Positions 1-11,223 of a stretch of DNA of 64,000 nucleotides are shown here, piece by piece. Where the stretch lies: positions 56,510,598 to 56,574,597 of the forward strand of contig OU342631.1 in the NCBI GenBank assembly GCA_910589415.1, given 5' to 3'. The stretch is from Malachius bipustulatus. Taxonomy: Eukaryota; Arthropoda; Insecta; Coleoptera; Melyridae. The position numbers and the translations under genes were made by a program. Each line of letters opens with the position of its first letter. Positions within the stretch are counted from its first letter, which is position 1. A model generated the notes under the pieces. It saw nothing but the letters and a program-made list of their open reading frames with translations, did no database searches and had not been told where the DNA came from.

Positions 1-823
1 CCGTGAACTTGAGAGGAAGTCCGTCTTCGGTTGGTGAAAGGAGAAATGTCACTAGCAGATACTGAAATCTGATTGACAGTTGACAACTTATTTGGTTCCT
101 GAAAGGAACTCAAGATCGAACTGAAACGAGATGTGCAACGCCATCTAGTAGTGAATTATCCGGACAGTACCCGTACCGACATACAGTTTGGGTAGCCAGT
201 TCAAAGATGCGATCTATGTTATGGGGAGTTGTGGGGAATTGTAATTTTACAATTCACTTTAAAACGAAAGAAACTTTGTAAGGATGAAAACAGGTGACGT
301 ATTCACGTTACAAAGTGGTAAAGAGCCCGTGTACCCTAACGAGGTTGCCAAAACTTGGATGTGACCGTTGTCTAGTTACAAACCCTCGGGAAAGACTTTC
401 TCAAACCGGAGGACCTGGATATATTAGCAACAGTCAAGATTGTCAGTTTCCTTAAAGAGGCTGACCTGATGGGGTTAATGTAGCACGACTAGTAGTTGTG
501 AGCCACAATAGATCTAAGGTCGCAGTGGAGGTGTCACAATGTCACAAGTATCTTGATATATTTTGCATATTATTTATATTATGTATAATAGTATTGAAAA
601 ATAGTAAAATATTTCATTTTTAAAATTCATGAATGTTCCTTATTCAAAGCAAATTTGGCGTTGTTCACTTGACTTAATTTAATTAACTCGCTATAGCTCA
701 AAACAAATACTGCCTAACATCCATATTAACTAACAAAAAATTCCTAAAACAATTACCTACTACTTTTATGTACCAAGGGCATTACATAGATAATAATGTA
801 ATGATAATGAATGATAATAATAA
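1..823. other. Unassigned left edge
   Basis: No gene or repeat is confidently recognised. Bases 1-540 are visibly less AT-rich than what follows and may be part of a truncated transposable element. Short open stretches exist but none shows a recognisable domain. Bases 790-823 are an ATAATAATG-rich low-complexity patch just before the env remnant, probably the truncation junction of that element. Confidence 0.3.
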
Positions 824-1549
824 ACTGTTCCGATCAACAATCAAATGATAATCCCAAATACACCGTACATCGCAATCGCCAAAGGAAACAACCTGGAAAT
901 TACACAAGAATGCCCTCAACTAGAAGATCAATTTATTTGCTCCGATATGAATCAACAAACGAGCAACCAAGACACCTGCATAGCACCCATCTTACTTCAT
1001 CAAGGAGAAAAGAATTGCAGCAAAATCTACGTAACGATGAAAACAGACATGATTCGCAAGATTGACGAAAATCTACTAATCATCGTACCCAAAAATAAAA
1101 TAACAATCACAGAATACTGCCCAGATATCATCATGAAAACTATTGAATCTCCAAGCCTGTATACAGTTCCAATGAACTGCAAAGTAAAAATTCACAACAA
1201 GATCTACTACACAAGAAAAGCAAGGAAACCTGAGAGCATCGACAGCTTCAATGGCGTCAAATTAGAAGACATACAACTACACGAAGACATACCTATCGAC
1301 AACATCCCTGAAATTCAGATGAACATCACGCATATTTCGAAGAAAACTCAAGAACCAATTTTATTTAGGCTTCATAAATCGAATACTAACTACCATTTAA
1401 TCACTTGGTTTATAATTATATTATTAATTGTTTCATTTGTATTGTATAAAAAACGGCACTTATGCCACAAGAAATTATTTAAGAAAATGAAGATCGAAGG
1501 TTCAGATATTGATATTGAAAAACCTTCTTCGTCACTTTTTCAAACTTAA
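824..1549 (+). pseudogene. Errantivirus-like envelope (env) remnant, C-terminal part
   Basis: This open frame of about 234 codons encodes the carboxy-terminal part of a putative insect retroelement envelope protein. What is seen: several spaced cysteines in the ectodomain, N-x-T type sites, then a strongly hydrophobic segment near residues 186-205 followed by a basic, Cys/His-containing tail of about 30 residues. This is the layout of a type I membrane glycoprotein. The frame stops directly at a purine tract and an AGTTA-starting LTR, exactly where env lies in gypsy-like errantiviruses. The amino-terminal part, including any signal peptide and furin site, is missing, and an in-frame stop lies at 821-823. 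No gag or pol is visible upstream in the window, so this is a 5'-truncated relic. The family call rests on position and topology, not on an alignment. Confidence 0.6.
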
Positions 1550-1966
1550 GGAGGGAGGAGTTATGCACCTCTTAATCCATATCATTTGTAATTAGGTAAG
1601 ACATAAACAAACTAAGACAAAGACCTAGTGTCTCTAGAAATTAGTAAATATTTATCATATAAGAATTAACGTAGAATGTAAGTACTTAATACCATTATTA
1701 AAGTATATATTTTAAGACCCAAAAAGGCGTGTTGATAACAGATACATGCACGTGGTCACGTACACGAAACGGAAAGGGCATTGCCTTTCCAGAAGCTATA
1801 TAAGCTATGACAACGCATTTCAAGCTCAGATTAGATTTAGCCTTCCTGGCCTAATGTATTAAATTGTAAACCGTTTGTTATGAATTTATTATATTAGTCT
1901 TTTCTCAATAAATAATTTTTAAAAAGCCTTTCGTTGAATTGCAAACCAAAATTAGCGTCTTAATTA
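1548..1966 (+). repeat. Purine tract and 3' LTR of the errantivirus-like element
   Basis: A purine tract (AAGGAGGGAGG, 1548-1558) immediately follows the env stop and is followed by AGTTA, the usual start of gypsy-type LTRs. Inside, TATATAAG at 1797-1804 is a plausible promoter and AATAAA near 1909 a plausible polyadenylation signal. The right end is set near TAATTA at 1961-1966 and is uncertain by several bases because no 5' LTR is present for comparison. Confidence 0.55.
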
Positions 1967-3260
1967 CGCATCGCTTTACATTTAATAACTTTTCTCATTA
2001 ATTATTAGGTGTAAAATTATGAAAGTAAGACCATATTAATCACAAATAATAGAGCAATAATTATTTATAAGACCATTTTTCGATCAGAGTTACCGCTTTT
2101 GAGATAATCGTTGATAAACAGCCGAAGTATTAAAATTGAATTAATTTTTCAGCCACTTCGAACGGAGATAACGCTTCTTGAAGATCGCCTGGCTCCATAA
2201 GAGCCAACGCTTTTCGAGATCTGTTTTCATTTTTTTATAGGCAAACGGCTACAAAATATGAAGTGGAAAAAATACCAAAAATTCGCATCAGTTCTATACT
2301 ATCGATTTATAGAAAAAACTCGAAAATTTTGGATAGTGCCCTTTTGCACAGGACGATTACTGGACGAATTTTTTTGGGGTATATTAATGACATAAGCTTC
2401 CATTTGCCACAGGTCGTAGCTTTTAGTCTTGAAAGGCCCACACATTTCATTTTTAAGCGACTTTCGAAGCTCTGAGCACTCTACTAACAGAAACATTCTA
2501 TTTTTTAAAGACTATTACCGCCAGACGCTACTGATGTTTGATTTATTCCTTGTTTAATTTAGACCAAAAAAGGTATATACTTTTCTGGAAACAAGCACTG
2601 TTTTTAAAGCATCTACCTTTTCCATGATGTATGACCTAAAGTCCAAAGTATCGAAAATTTAATCATTAGGTACTTTGTAAATGATTATTGTAATGTTATT
2701 GTCGATAGCAGGTTACTTCCCACACATTGCATTATTATTATTATTATTTATGACAGTTTCGCACCCTGTATCGATATTGTACTCGAGCGCATCGCCCTGG
2801 CCGGGTCGCTATTATTTTTCTTAGTTGTATTTTAAGAGTATTCATTTAATTTATGAATACTTCCTGTCAGTCCCCTGTCAGAATAGTTCTTTTATTCATT
2901 GGATATCATAATAACCACCACGCAGGCAATATTATGTTGTTAGATAACCATTCTTCTTTTTCTTCTTATTTTTTTAAAAAAAGCTGAGAATATGTTTCTT
3001 TTTTTTTTTTCTTTTTTTTTTGAGACAAGTTTTTTATCAGTGGATAGCATTTTTCTAGAGCATTTAAACGATACACCTAAGTTGCTAATTAATTTTAATT
3101 ATCGCGGAAAATAAGGCGCAAACGGCTAGTAATTGTACAGGGTGAGGCGCGAGAACCTTAGGGCATTTTTATATGGAGAAGTGTTGGGAGTAGAAGTCTA
3201 AAAATTTGTAAATGTATAGTTTCGATTTTGACGAGCTGAACTAAAATATTTACAACCCCA
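1967..3260. other. Intergenic or intronic AT-rich DNA
   Basis: I see no gene. There is a short TTA microsatellite near 2737-2750, T-rich tracts near 2950-3020, and a GTACAGGGTGAGGC motif near 3135 that resembles the ends of the TACAGGG foldback elements found elsewhere in the window. If the channel gene's 5' exons lie upstream of the window, this is part of an intron. Confidence 0.3.
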
Positions 3261-3873
3261 CACCACTTCCGGTTATACCGGAAGTTGCCATATTTTTCTT
3301 TTTTTAAATGGTACACCCTGTATATTATTAGATTTTCAGATTGCCTGAAAAACAGTAATGAAAATGATGTTTACAGTTCAAATTTGTAACGACCAGTTAA
3401 TGAGTTATAAACAAATGAAAATTGCAATTTTCCATTTTCAAAGCAGCTTAGCTTGAAAACGGGTCAAGATATCGGAAAACTGCTTACATGTCCCTATCCT
3501 AACTTTTTGTATACTACGCTGGAGTACCTACAAAAAAAATATTTTTTATTATTATTTTTTTTGAAAATCGCTAATTTTTCATCACTTTGTATACAAATTT
3601 CATCAGCACCGTAGGATACTACGTGAAAAGTTAAGATAGGGACATGTAAGCCGTTTTCATCTATCTTGACCCGTTTTCGACCTAAGCTGCTTTGAAAATG
3701 GAAAATTGCGATTTTCATTTGTTTATAACTCATAAACCACTCGTTCGAATTTTGAACTATAAACACAATTTTTATTGCATTTTTTCAGGCAATCTGAAAA
3801 TGTAAAAATATACAGGGTGTACCATTTAAACTAAGAAAGTTCATGGCAACTTCCGGTATAACCGGAAATGGTG
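3261..3873. repeat. Foldback element A (long inverted repeat)
   Basis: Two arms of roughly 270 bp (3261-3530 and 3590-3873) are imperfect reverse complements around a short AT-rich loop. The outer part is the ACCACTTCCGG/CCGGAAATGGT pair, then the ACACCCTGTA/TACAGGGTGT pair. The inner part contains GGGACATGTAAG and a CATTTGTTTATAACTCAT-like block that recurs in three other foldbacks of this window (near 5377-10071, 24375-25254 and 62030-62735). No transposase is inside, so it is probably a non-autonomous DNA element. The 90-aa minus ORF here is only part of the palindrome. Confidence 0.75.
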
Positions 3874-4294
3874 AGGGGTTATGCCCGAGGGTTATGCCCG
3901 GCATAATATATATATTATGCCCGAGGGCAACATGTCGACCGATGGGCATGCTCATTCAGTAATGCCAGTGGTGTTTACAAGACTTTATTATTCAATAACA
4001 TCGCAAAAATGAAACTAAATTTTTTCACAATGTTATTGAATAGGTAGGGATTCTAGGATAACTGGTAACTTTTGCGTTGCTAGGCAGGACGCTTGCTATG
4101 TTTGTGTCATTACAATGCGGAAACTATGGATATAACGCCCGCTGTAACGCCCTAGTTGTTATGATGTGGTTTATGTATCTTATAATTTAGGGCATTATTG
4201 ACGTAAATGAATAATCTAAAAAATAATTTTATTAAAACAATCTGTATTTATAATTTTATTTTTCATTCAGAAATCAATATTTATTGTTTTTCAG
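3874..4294. other. Spacer with a small GGGCATAATATAT palindrome
   Basis: Between the foldback and the first visible channel exon there is a short inverted repeat (TTATGCCC...GGGCATAA type, 3880-3925) and a second small inverted pair, TTCAATAACAT/ATGTTATTGAA (about 3990-4042). No coding potential is seen. The last bases (TTTATTGTTTTTCAG, to 4294) form a good splice acceptor. Confidence 0.4.
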
Positions 4295-7200
4295 AACAAT
4301 TATATTCAACAAAGCTTACTAGAAAGACAAATGATGAAACATTCACATGTGAATGCTTACCTGAATGTGAATATGTTCGATACATGGCAGAATCTTCAAA
4401 TGGTTTACTGAAGCGAGATTTTGCTTCAAATCAGCAGGCACTTTTGTAAGTTGAAAAGTTTTTTTTTAACAAGATAGACTAATGAATAATATTTTTGTAG
4501 TGGTGATATAAAAATAACAAACCACACAGTTTTTAGAGTTTACTTCAATGATTTAGTAGCAATTAACAATCGATGTGACATATCTTTCACTTGGTATACT
4601 CTTCTAGGTAAAAAAATATTGATATAAATAGAAGCCGTTCACTTATTATTCACGAAGTTAGGGTGAGGAAAATCACTCCGAAGAAATGCTTCAGACATTT
4701 ATGGAAATCAGGTTAGGTAAATTTTCCGAAAATTTCTCGTAAGCAAAACAGTTATCAGATCGATTTTTGTTCCTTTTCTTATATTATGAGGTTACATCAT
4801 TTTGACTTTAGATTTTGAAACATTTGGCCTCATACCTTATTTTATGGCCGTTAATAATTTGACATTGGAATCTGTAAATAATTATAAAACAATAAACTAC
4901 AATAATTAAAAAGTTTAGAATAAGAGTTTCAGAAATATGATTTCATTTATTTATATACAAATAATATTACAATAATAAGTACATAATTGAATGATTGATT
5001 ATTAACAAATAAAATAAAATAGTAAGGACAATTACGAAACCGATCACGATGCTGTGCGATGTTTGACGCCAGCAAATTATAAGTATTGTTAGGGATAGGT
5101 AATGATGATATTAAGTCGTACGATTATTATGATTGATAATTTTTTGGAATATTAATGAATTGCAATCCCAAGACTAAAAATACAATGAGTCCGCAGAACG
5201 AGTTCCGCAGCTCGCGCACCACAGACATATGCGAGAGGTAGCCTATGCCTAGTATATGCGGGTATGCGGGGAGGCGCAAGAAAAATACTATAACTCATAA
5301 AGTTTTAGTATACAACAGCGCTTTGAATAATTTGAGACAATTTGACAATGTCAGAGTCTACTTAACCTTGAAAATATATAGGGTGTCAATTTGAAAACTT
5401 GCCACCTCCGAATTCTCCTTAAAAAATGTTTCTCAAAGAAATCCCGAAACAGGTCACTTTTGTCTTTTAATTTATGTTCTATTGACGTAACATTTTTTTA
5501 TACAGGATGTTCCTTGGCTGAGTAACCACGACATTGTCTATTTTTTTTTTAATTTAACACCTCTGTATATCATTACATATTTTCAGATTGTATGAGAAAA
5601 TCCATTAAGAATGATTTTTACAGTTACAGTTTAAATTGAGTAGGTTATGACTTATAAACAAATGATAATCGCAATTTTCCATTTTGAAAGCAGTTTACAT
5701 CAGAAACGGCTCTAAATATCGAAAAACGGCTTACATGTCTCTTACCCTTTCAAGTGTCATCGTACAGTGTACTTAAAATTTCAATACATGGTGATTAAAA
5801 TTATCAGATTTTTCATCACCCTGTATAAAAATTTCACCTACATCATAGGATATGTGGGAACCTGTGAATCAGCAAGGTCCGGGCGATATCGGGTGATCGA
5901 CCGGTGTTGGCATCGTGATAAGAAATGATATCTCGACAGTCAGCCGTGCGTATTCAGAGAAGACGCAATATACAATTATTATTATTGATTATTAATTATT
6001 ACATTGGAACTATTGTGTTAAACATAATTATTGTGAAATAAATAGATTTATTGTTAGTTCCACGTTTTGTGAATTGACCCCCTACCAAGCTGGAGTACCA
6101 CAAGTGGCGACGAGGTAAAAAAATACTTATTAATATTACCAATGAAAATTATAAAGCATGCAAAATAATATCTCCGATGGTTGCATATTTTGCCATTAAA
6201 TAAAATATATCTACCTCCCCAACAAAGTAAAATAGTTAAGGGCGAAGTTTAGCTAAGCTAGTAAATTCTAAGCCATCATTAATAGGGGTTGTCTTTTGAA
6301 TATTTATTTATTAAAGTCTGGAAAAAAATGGGTTCTTAAATTTTGTTTTACCTACTTGGAAATGGTTTAGGTTTCAATTATTCTTCTTTCAATTATGTAA
6401 TTAGAATTGAACAGCCTGTAATGCAGGGGTATCTTATACATAAAGAGATACGTATTGTAAAAAAAAGGGAGAAAATAATAATAAAATAAATTGCGAAAAC
6501 AATAAATGAAGGGATAGTGTCAATTAATTTCAAATGGTTTTAGATAGCAAAACGGAGTTATACAGAGGGTGAATTAAATTTCGCCAAAATTTGGAGCGGA
6601 TTAAATTCTGCCAATGGGTGAATTGAATTTCGCCAAAATTTGGAGCGGATTAAATTCTGCTAATGGGTGAATTGAATTTCGCCAAATTGTCGAGTGGATT
6701 GAATTCTACTACAGGAACGGATTAAATTCTGTTAAGAAAAAAAACGTGTCTGGGTGGATTAAATTCTACCGGAATAAGGGTAAAAATATAACCTGAAATG
6801 GATCAATCTTCAATCAACCATTTTGCCTGTGATTCCATCGACAGGGCACTTCTAGCCATCGAATGGAGGAAATGGGTACGTTCATTGAAGCTCTATCTTG
6901 ATGCTGAAGATATCACGAATGTGGAAAAAAAGAAGAACAAGTTACTGCACCTCGGCAGACCCCAACTACAGGAGGTTGCCTTTGGGTTACCCGGAGCGAT
7001 TGTCGACTATGACCCCGAGGTAAATAACGATGTCTTCAAAATCCTAGTTGATACCCTTAATAAATATTTTTCCCCCGAACAAAATTCCTGCTTTGAAAGA
7101 CATGTTTTCCGAAGTATGAAACCTGAAGATGGAGAGAGCCTGCATAAATTTTTGATTCGATGCCGAGCTCAAGCAAATAAATGTTCATTTGGAAATAGCG

Positions 7201-10200
7201 AAGAAGATGCTCGGAAGATTAATATTAAAGATAAGCTGATAGATATGTGGGCTCCTGTTGAACTAACGAGAAAATTATTAGAAAAAGAGTTACCCTTAAA
7301 TGAAGTCTTTGACCAGTGCCAGATATATGAACAAACCAGGAATCAGAGCTTAGTTATGCAGGAGAAGAAGCATCCAGAAGTCCCTCAGTTTCAAGTCAAT
7401 AGGGTCGAACAATCTAGAAAGCGAATGTATGGGGAAACAAAGAAGATGTTGGACTGTTCGCGCTGTGGAGGTGATCATAACCCTTGGGAAGTCAAGAGAT
7501 GTCCAGCAAGTGATATACAATGTCACAAATGTGGCCGCACGGGATATTTTTCTAGAAAATGCAGGACAGGGAAGAATAGCCGTTCCATTCCACAAGATTC
7601 ATCTAATCGTAGACTATCTAAACATCAGTACGGATGGGAATACTCATGTTAGGACTAGGGATTGGAGTAAATAAAGTCGAAGACATCACACCTTTCCCAA
7701 AATTTCCCAACATCAAAGTGAGACTGTCTATTGACACCAAAATAAAACCCGTACAACAACCAATGAGAAGAATTCCAATTGCTGTGGAGTCCAAGGTGGA
7801 ACAAAATTTGGACGAAGCACTCGCCCGAGATATCATTGAACGAGTAACGGAACCCAGTTCATGGATTTCGCCAATGGTAAATGTGTTCAAACCAGACAAT
7901 GACATAAGGATCTGTATCGACATGATATTTTGACCTGCAGAGACACACACAATTGATTGCCGATGCTAGTCCAATAGCTTTAGGAGCTGTCCTCCTACAA
8001 TACGATGAAACGAACCAACCACATGTCGTCTCATTTGCAAGTAAAGCTTCTATCTCATAAGCCTCTAGAGGCTATATTTACGCCCACGTCAAAGCCTCCT
8101 GCGAGGATAGAGCGATGGTTATTGAGGTTACAAGCTTTCAGATTCAACGACAAAAGTCCATTCTACCCGTTCCGGTTTGAATTAACCTACATGGGTCCTT
8201 TGCTTCTGAGGGGAAATAAGATACTAATTCCCACCAATCTTCGATGTCAGACACTACAACTGGCGCATGAGGGCCATCCGGGAGAGACGGTTATGAAGCG
8301 TTATGAAGCGTCGCTTACGTTCCAAGGTATGGTGGCCGCAAATAGATAAGGAAGCCGAGAAACATGTGAAAACCTGTAAGGAGTGTGTATCTTAGTCTCG
8401 CAACCCAACAAACCCTCACCAATGGTTAGGAAGAAGCTACAATCTGGGCCATGGAAATACGTAGTACTAGACTATATGTCAGGCGAACCAAACCAAGATT
8501 ACCTATTGGTTATTATTGATTACTATTCTCGTTATGTTTGAAGCTGTTTTCACAAAAAGTACCAGTTCCGCAATGGTAATGAGAGCTTTGGAAGAAATTT
8601 TCTGTCAGCTGGGACTCCCACAAACCATGAAGGTAGACAATGCCACCAACTTCAATAGCGAGGAATTCAAAAACTTTTGCTCAACAAACGGAATTGACCT
8701 TGTAAATTCTCCTCCATACTGGCCGCAAGCCAATGGAGAAGTGGAAAACACAAACAAATCCTTGAAAAAACGGCTCCAAATAGCTTATCAGAAGAGCGAA
8801 AAAGATTACAAGAAGGAAATATTGACATACCTAATGATGTAGTACAACGTAACACCACATGGAACAACCGGAAAATCTCCTTCAGAGTTGCTCATGAATC
8901 GGAGAATTCGTGACAAAATACCCGGTATCGAAGATATTATAGTAGTGGAGACATGGGACGAAGAGGTGTATGATACAGATTTAACAACAAAAGAAAAGGG
9001 AAAAAGGAAGGAAGACAGTAGAAGAGGAGCTACTTCCAGGGAAATTGAATCTGGAGATAAAGTCCTGGTGAAGAACATCGTATATCAAAATAAGCTAACA
9101 CCAAATTTTGATCCTACAGTATTTGATGTATTATATAGAAACGGAAATGAAGTGACACTCCATGGGAATGGGAAAACCATTAAACGTAACATTGCTCACG
9201 TAAAGAAACTACCGATGGATACTACAGCTTCATCAGTCACCGCATCCCTTACTGTTCCTCCAGATCCACAAACACTTCCTCCGAATCCTTCACCGCTACA
9301 ACTACCATCAGAGGAAGAATATAGACATGAAGATGAAGAAGGCTCAGCCGCAACTCCCCAAGTACAACCCCTGAAGCTCGTGAAAAAAGGAGGGATGTGG
9401 GAACCTGTGAATCAGCAAGGTCCGGGCGATATCGGGTGATCGACCGGTGTTGGCATCGTGATAAGAAATGATATCTCGACAGTCAGTATTCAGAGAAGAC
9501 GCAATATACAATTATTATTATTGATTATTAATTATTACATTGGAACTATTGTGTTAAACATAATTATTGTGAAATAAATAGATTTATTGTTAGTTCCACG
9601 TTTTGTGAATTGACCCCCTACCAAGCTGGAGTACCACAGGATAGTACCTAAAAACATGTATAAAAATTTCAAATACACTGTAAAGTAACTCTTGAAAAGT
9701 TAATATAGGGACATGTAAGTCGTTTTTCGATACGTAGAGGCGTTTCCGATGAAGGTACACTGCTTTCAAAATGGAAAATTGTGATTTTCATTTGTTTATT
9801 ATAACTAATAACCTACTGAATTTAAACTTTAACTGTAAACACCATTCCTTACTGGATTTTTTCAGACAATTTGAAAATGTAATAATATTTCAAATTTAAT
9901 GTTAAATTAAAAAAAAAAGACAATGTCGTCATTACTCAGCCAAGGAGCATCCTGTATAAAAAAATGTTTTAAACATAAATTAAACGACAAAATTGACCTG
10001 CTTCGCGATTTCTTTGAGAAGCATTTTTAAGGGAGATTCGGGGTGACAACTTTTCAAATTGACACCCTGTATATCAATCAGCAAATATTTGTGATGATTA
10101 CGATAAACATCTATTTTAAATTTTTTTTTTTTGGTTTGGTCAACACAGAAACACAATTTCAACGCCTTCTGCTCTGTCAACAATAAGTGAACGGCTATTA

Positions 10201-10484
10201 TTTTCTTAAATAATAACTTCTCAATGTTTTCAGCATACTATGGAGGTATTTTAAGTCTATTCAGTGGCTTCAACTTTTGTGCTCCAATAGAAATGATATA
10301 CTTCTTCATAATTAAATTGTTAGTTGATGTTCTCTCAACAAACACAAACTCCACAACAAAATCTGTAGAACCATCAAAATTGAAATCATCCAAATTTGCA
10401 TACATTGATGTGCGGAACTTGAAAGCAAATGAAAAACTTAAAACGAAAAATTACTTGAGAAGCGGTTTCGACTGGGTAGGCTAA
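4295..10484 (+). CDS. Pickpocket-like DEG/ENaC sodium channel, 3' exons
   Basis: Three exons join cleanly with GT-AG introns: 4295-4445, 4501-4607 and 10234-10484 (stop TAA 10482-10484). The introns are 55 bp and about 5.6 kb. The first exon encodes the Cys-rich extracellular CxCLPxC motif (TCECLPEC), a hallmark of insect ppk channels. The second carries the FRVYF-type beta strand before the membrane. The third begins ...AYYGGILSLFSGF and continues through an E-x-x-Y-F second transmembrane helix (about 25 residues) into a Lys-rich cytoplasmic tail. These channels are trimeric, amiloride-sensitive cation channels of the plasma membrane. The N-terminus, TM1 and most of the ectodomain must lie on exons upstream of the window. 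The pore region is divergent: the usual G-x-S filter reads GFN. The large last intron is filled by a nested foldback and Ty3 element. The family call is strong; orthology and function are unknown. Confidence 0.82.
5165..5290 (+). repeat. Fragment of a tRNA-derived SINE
   Basis: The stretch CGCGCACCACAGACATATG followed by CGAGAGGTAGC matches, with a few changes, the 3' half of the putative SINE at 23535-23840. Only the tail half is present and the tRNA-like head is missing. Confidence 0.5.
5853..6102 (+). repeat. 5' LTR (250 bp)
   Basis: It is nearly identical to the 3' LTR, the main difference being 7 extra bases (CCGTGCG) near 5944. It begins TGTGG and ends CCACA, a short terminal inverted repeat. 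An AATAAA near 6040 could serve for polyadenylation. Confidence 0.92.
6103..6797 (+). other. Leader of the Ty3 element with short tandem motifs
   Basis: This is an untranslated leader. From about 6567 to 6765 a block of roughly 55 bp (GGGTGAATT(G)AATTTCGCCAAA...GGATTAAATTCTGC) is repeated about three to four times with drift. It could be a packaging or regulatory region, but that is inference. Confidence 0.6.
6798..7652 (+). CDS. Gag of the deleted Ty3 element
   Basis: A 284-codon frame encodes a retroelement Gag-like protein: a capsid-like helical region of about 200 residues (with SFGNSEEDARKINIKDKLID and a downstream NEVFDQCQIYEQTR block) and a C-terminal Cys-rich nucleocapsid. The final knuckle reads CHKCGRTGYFSRKC, so the histidine expected in CX2CX4HX4C is a tyrosine. 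That change, if not ancestral, would weaken zinc binding. The frame overlaps the start of pol, which lies in the -1 frame, as is normal for Ty3/gypsy. It is probably non-functional in isolation. Confidence 0.75.
   Translation: MDQSSINHFACDSIDRALLAIEWRKWVRSLKLYLDAEDITNVEKKKNKLLHLGRPQLQEVAFGLPGAIVDYDPEVNNDVFKILVDTLNKYFSPEQNSCFERHVFRSMKPEDGESLHKFLIRCRAQANKCSFGNSEEDARKINIKDKLIDMWAPVELTRKLLEKELPLNEVFDQCQIYEQTRNQSLVMQEKKHPEVPQFQVNRVEQSRKRMYGETKKMLDCSRCGGDHNPWEVKRCPASDIQCHKCGRTGYFSRKCRTGKNSRSIPQDSSNRRLSKHQYGWEYSC
7634..9439 (+). pseudogene. Broken pol of the Ty3 element
   Basis: Pieces appear in order. The N-terminal part of reverse transcriptase (7634-7930) has the ARDIIERVTEPSSWISPMVNV block. An abrupt junction near 7931-7935 jumps to RNase H (ADASPIALGAVLLQYD), so the RT palm with its YxDD motif is deleted. 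The RNase H is itself cut near 8078 and joins the integrase zinc region (HEGHPGETV...TCKECV). A 12-bp tandem duplication near 8292-8315 shifts frame there. The integrase core (LDYM, VDNAT, NGEVEN, compatible with D,D-35-E) carries stops at about 8394 and 8540. The last frame, 8888-9439, is the integrase C-terminus and runs into the purine tract. Confidence 0.85.
9396..9638 (+). repeat. 3' LTR (243 bp)
   Basis: This is the copy of the 5' LTR minus a 7-base CCGTGCG-type segment. It starts directly after the purine tract and is followed by the GGATA target duplicate at 9639-9643. Confidence 0.92.
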
Positions 10485-10724
10485 GGAAGGAATATTTTAA
10501 ACTTTGAATCTACACAGGGTGTCTGTTATTGGTGATAGCACTATTGCTATTTTGGAATCTATGAAAGGAACGAATTTGATTAAATAGAGAAAAGTTGCGT
10601 GTTTTACAGGATGCTAAAAATGTTCCTAAAATTTATGTTTTCAACCCTTACTTTGTAGAATGTCTGTACACTGATAGATGATAAGTAAAACATCAATGTT
10701 GAAAAAATCTACACTGATAGATAT

Positions 10725-10790
10725 TATAAATGTTAAACGTGTTTCGATACTTTTAAAGTATCATCTTCAGACATATTATGTGAATGAGTA
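10725..10790 (-). ncRNA. Hammerhead ribozyme motif, Penelope type
   Basis: Read on the minus strand: CTGAAGA, then GATAC paired with GTATC as stem II, then GAAA, then a tiny stem III (AC/GT) and a GTT cleavage triplet. CUGANGA and GAAA are the two conserved core boxes. One extra U stands between CUGANGA and the stem II pairs. The same oddity is seen in the motif near 20490-20530. Confidence 0.55.
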
Positions 10791-11223
10791 AAACTAGTGA
10801 TATAGTAATGTAGCAACAGTATGGTAATCTAAGTGATCATAAAACAAGTAGCTACAGATTTAAATGAATTTCAATAGAACTAAGTACGTAGGTCAATATA
10901 AATTTTTTCAGAATCTTCTTAATTGTTGATATCATGAAGAAAATCCAGTAGTGGAGAACGATATGTGTCTAGCTGTTCATTCATTACTGTGTATTGTTGA
11001 TTATGTATAAATGTCTGTGGATCTCTGGAGATTCAAGAAAATTTAATTTAAAATAATGATCAAATTGATGAAGTAATTCAATTTTGTTGTTTGCTGTTAG
11101 AGTGTAATTGAATTCTATTAAGTGTTTTTCAAAATTCGTTCTTTCTGAATGTTTCAGTCTGTCAGAGTTAAGGTGTTCGTTGTCACTAATTTCCAGGTTT
11201 CTACAAGTGTACCTTACATAAAC

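Larger units (their letters stand above)
5853..9638 (+). mobile_element. Internally deleted Ty3/gypsy LTR retrotransposon
   Basis: A 3.8-kb element is bounded by LTRs that start TGTGGGAACC and end GTACCACA, with a 5-bp target duplication GGATA at 5848-5852 and 9639-9643. After the 5' LTR comes AGTGGCGACGAGG, which contains a TGG-starting primer site. A purine tract (GAAAAAAGGAGGGA) precedes the 3' LTR. A gag frame with a zinc knuckle region and pieces of RT, RNase H and integrase lie between, but the catalytic core of RT is absent. The element sits in the last intron of the channel gene in the sense orientation and cannot move by its own proteins. Confidence 0.9.
5377..10071. repeat. Foldback element B, split by a Ty3 retrotransposon
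   Basis: The left arm (5377-5852) and right arm (9639-10071) are imperfect reverse complements: TAGGGTGTCAATTTG on the left pairs with CAAATTGACACCCTGTA on the right, and an inner pair around GGATGTTCCTTGGCTGAGTA pairs with TACTCAGCCAAGGAGCATCC. Its centre is interrupted by the LTR element at 5853-9638, whose GGATA target duplication marks the joint. The inner arms share the GGGACATGTAAG block with the other foldbacks of this type. Confidence 0.75.

Noticed and set aside
1..540. Possible missing upstream exons of the channel gene
   Set aside because: No frame showed the Cys-rich ectodomain or TM1 signature, and no convincing splice pair was found.
811..1065. 84-codon plus-strand ORF overlapping the env remnant
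   Set aside because: It is a shifted frame over the env remnant, Arg/Ser/Asn-rich with no domain. The other frame explains the sequence.
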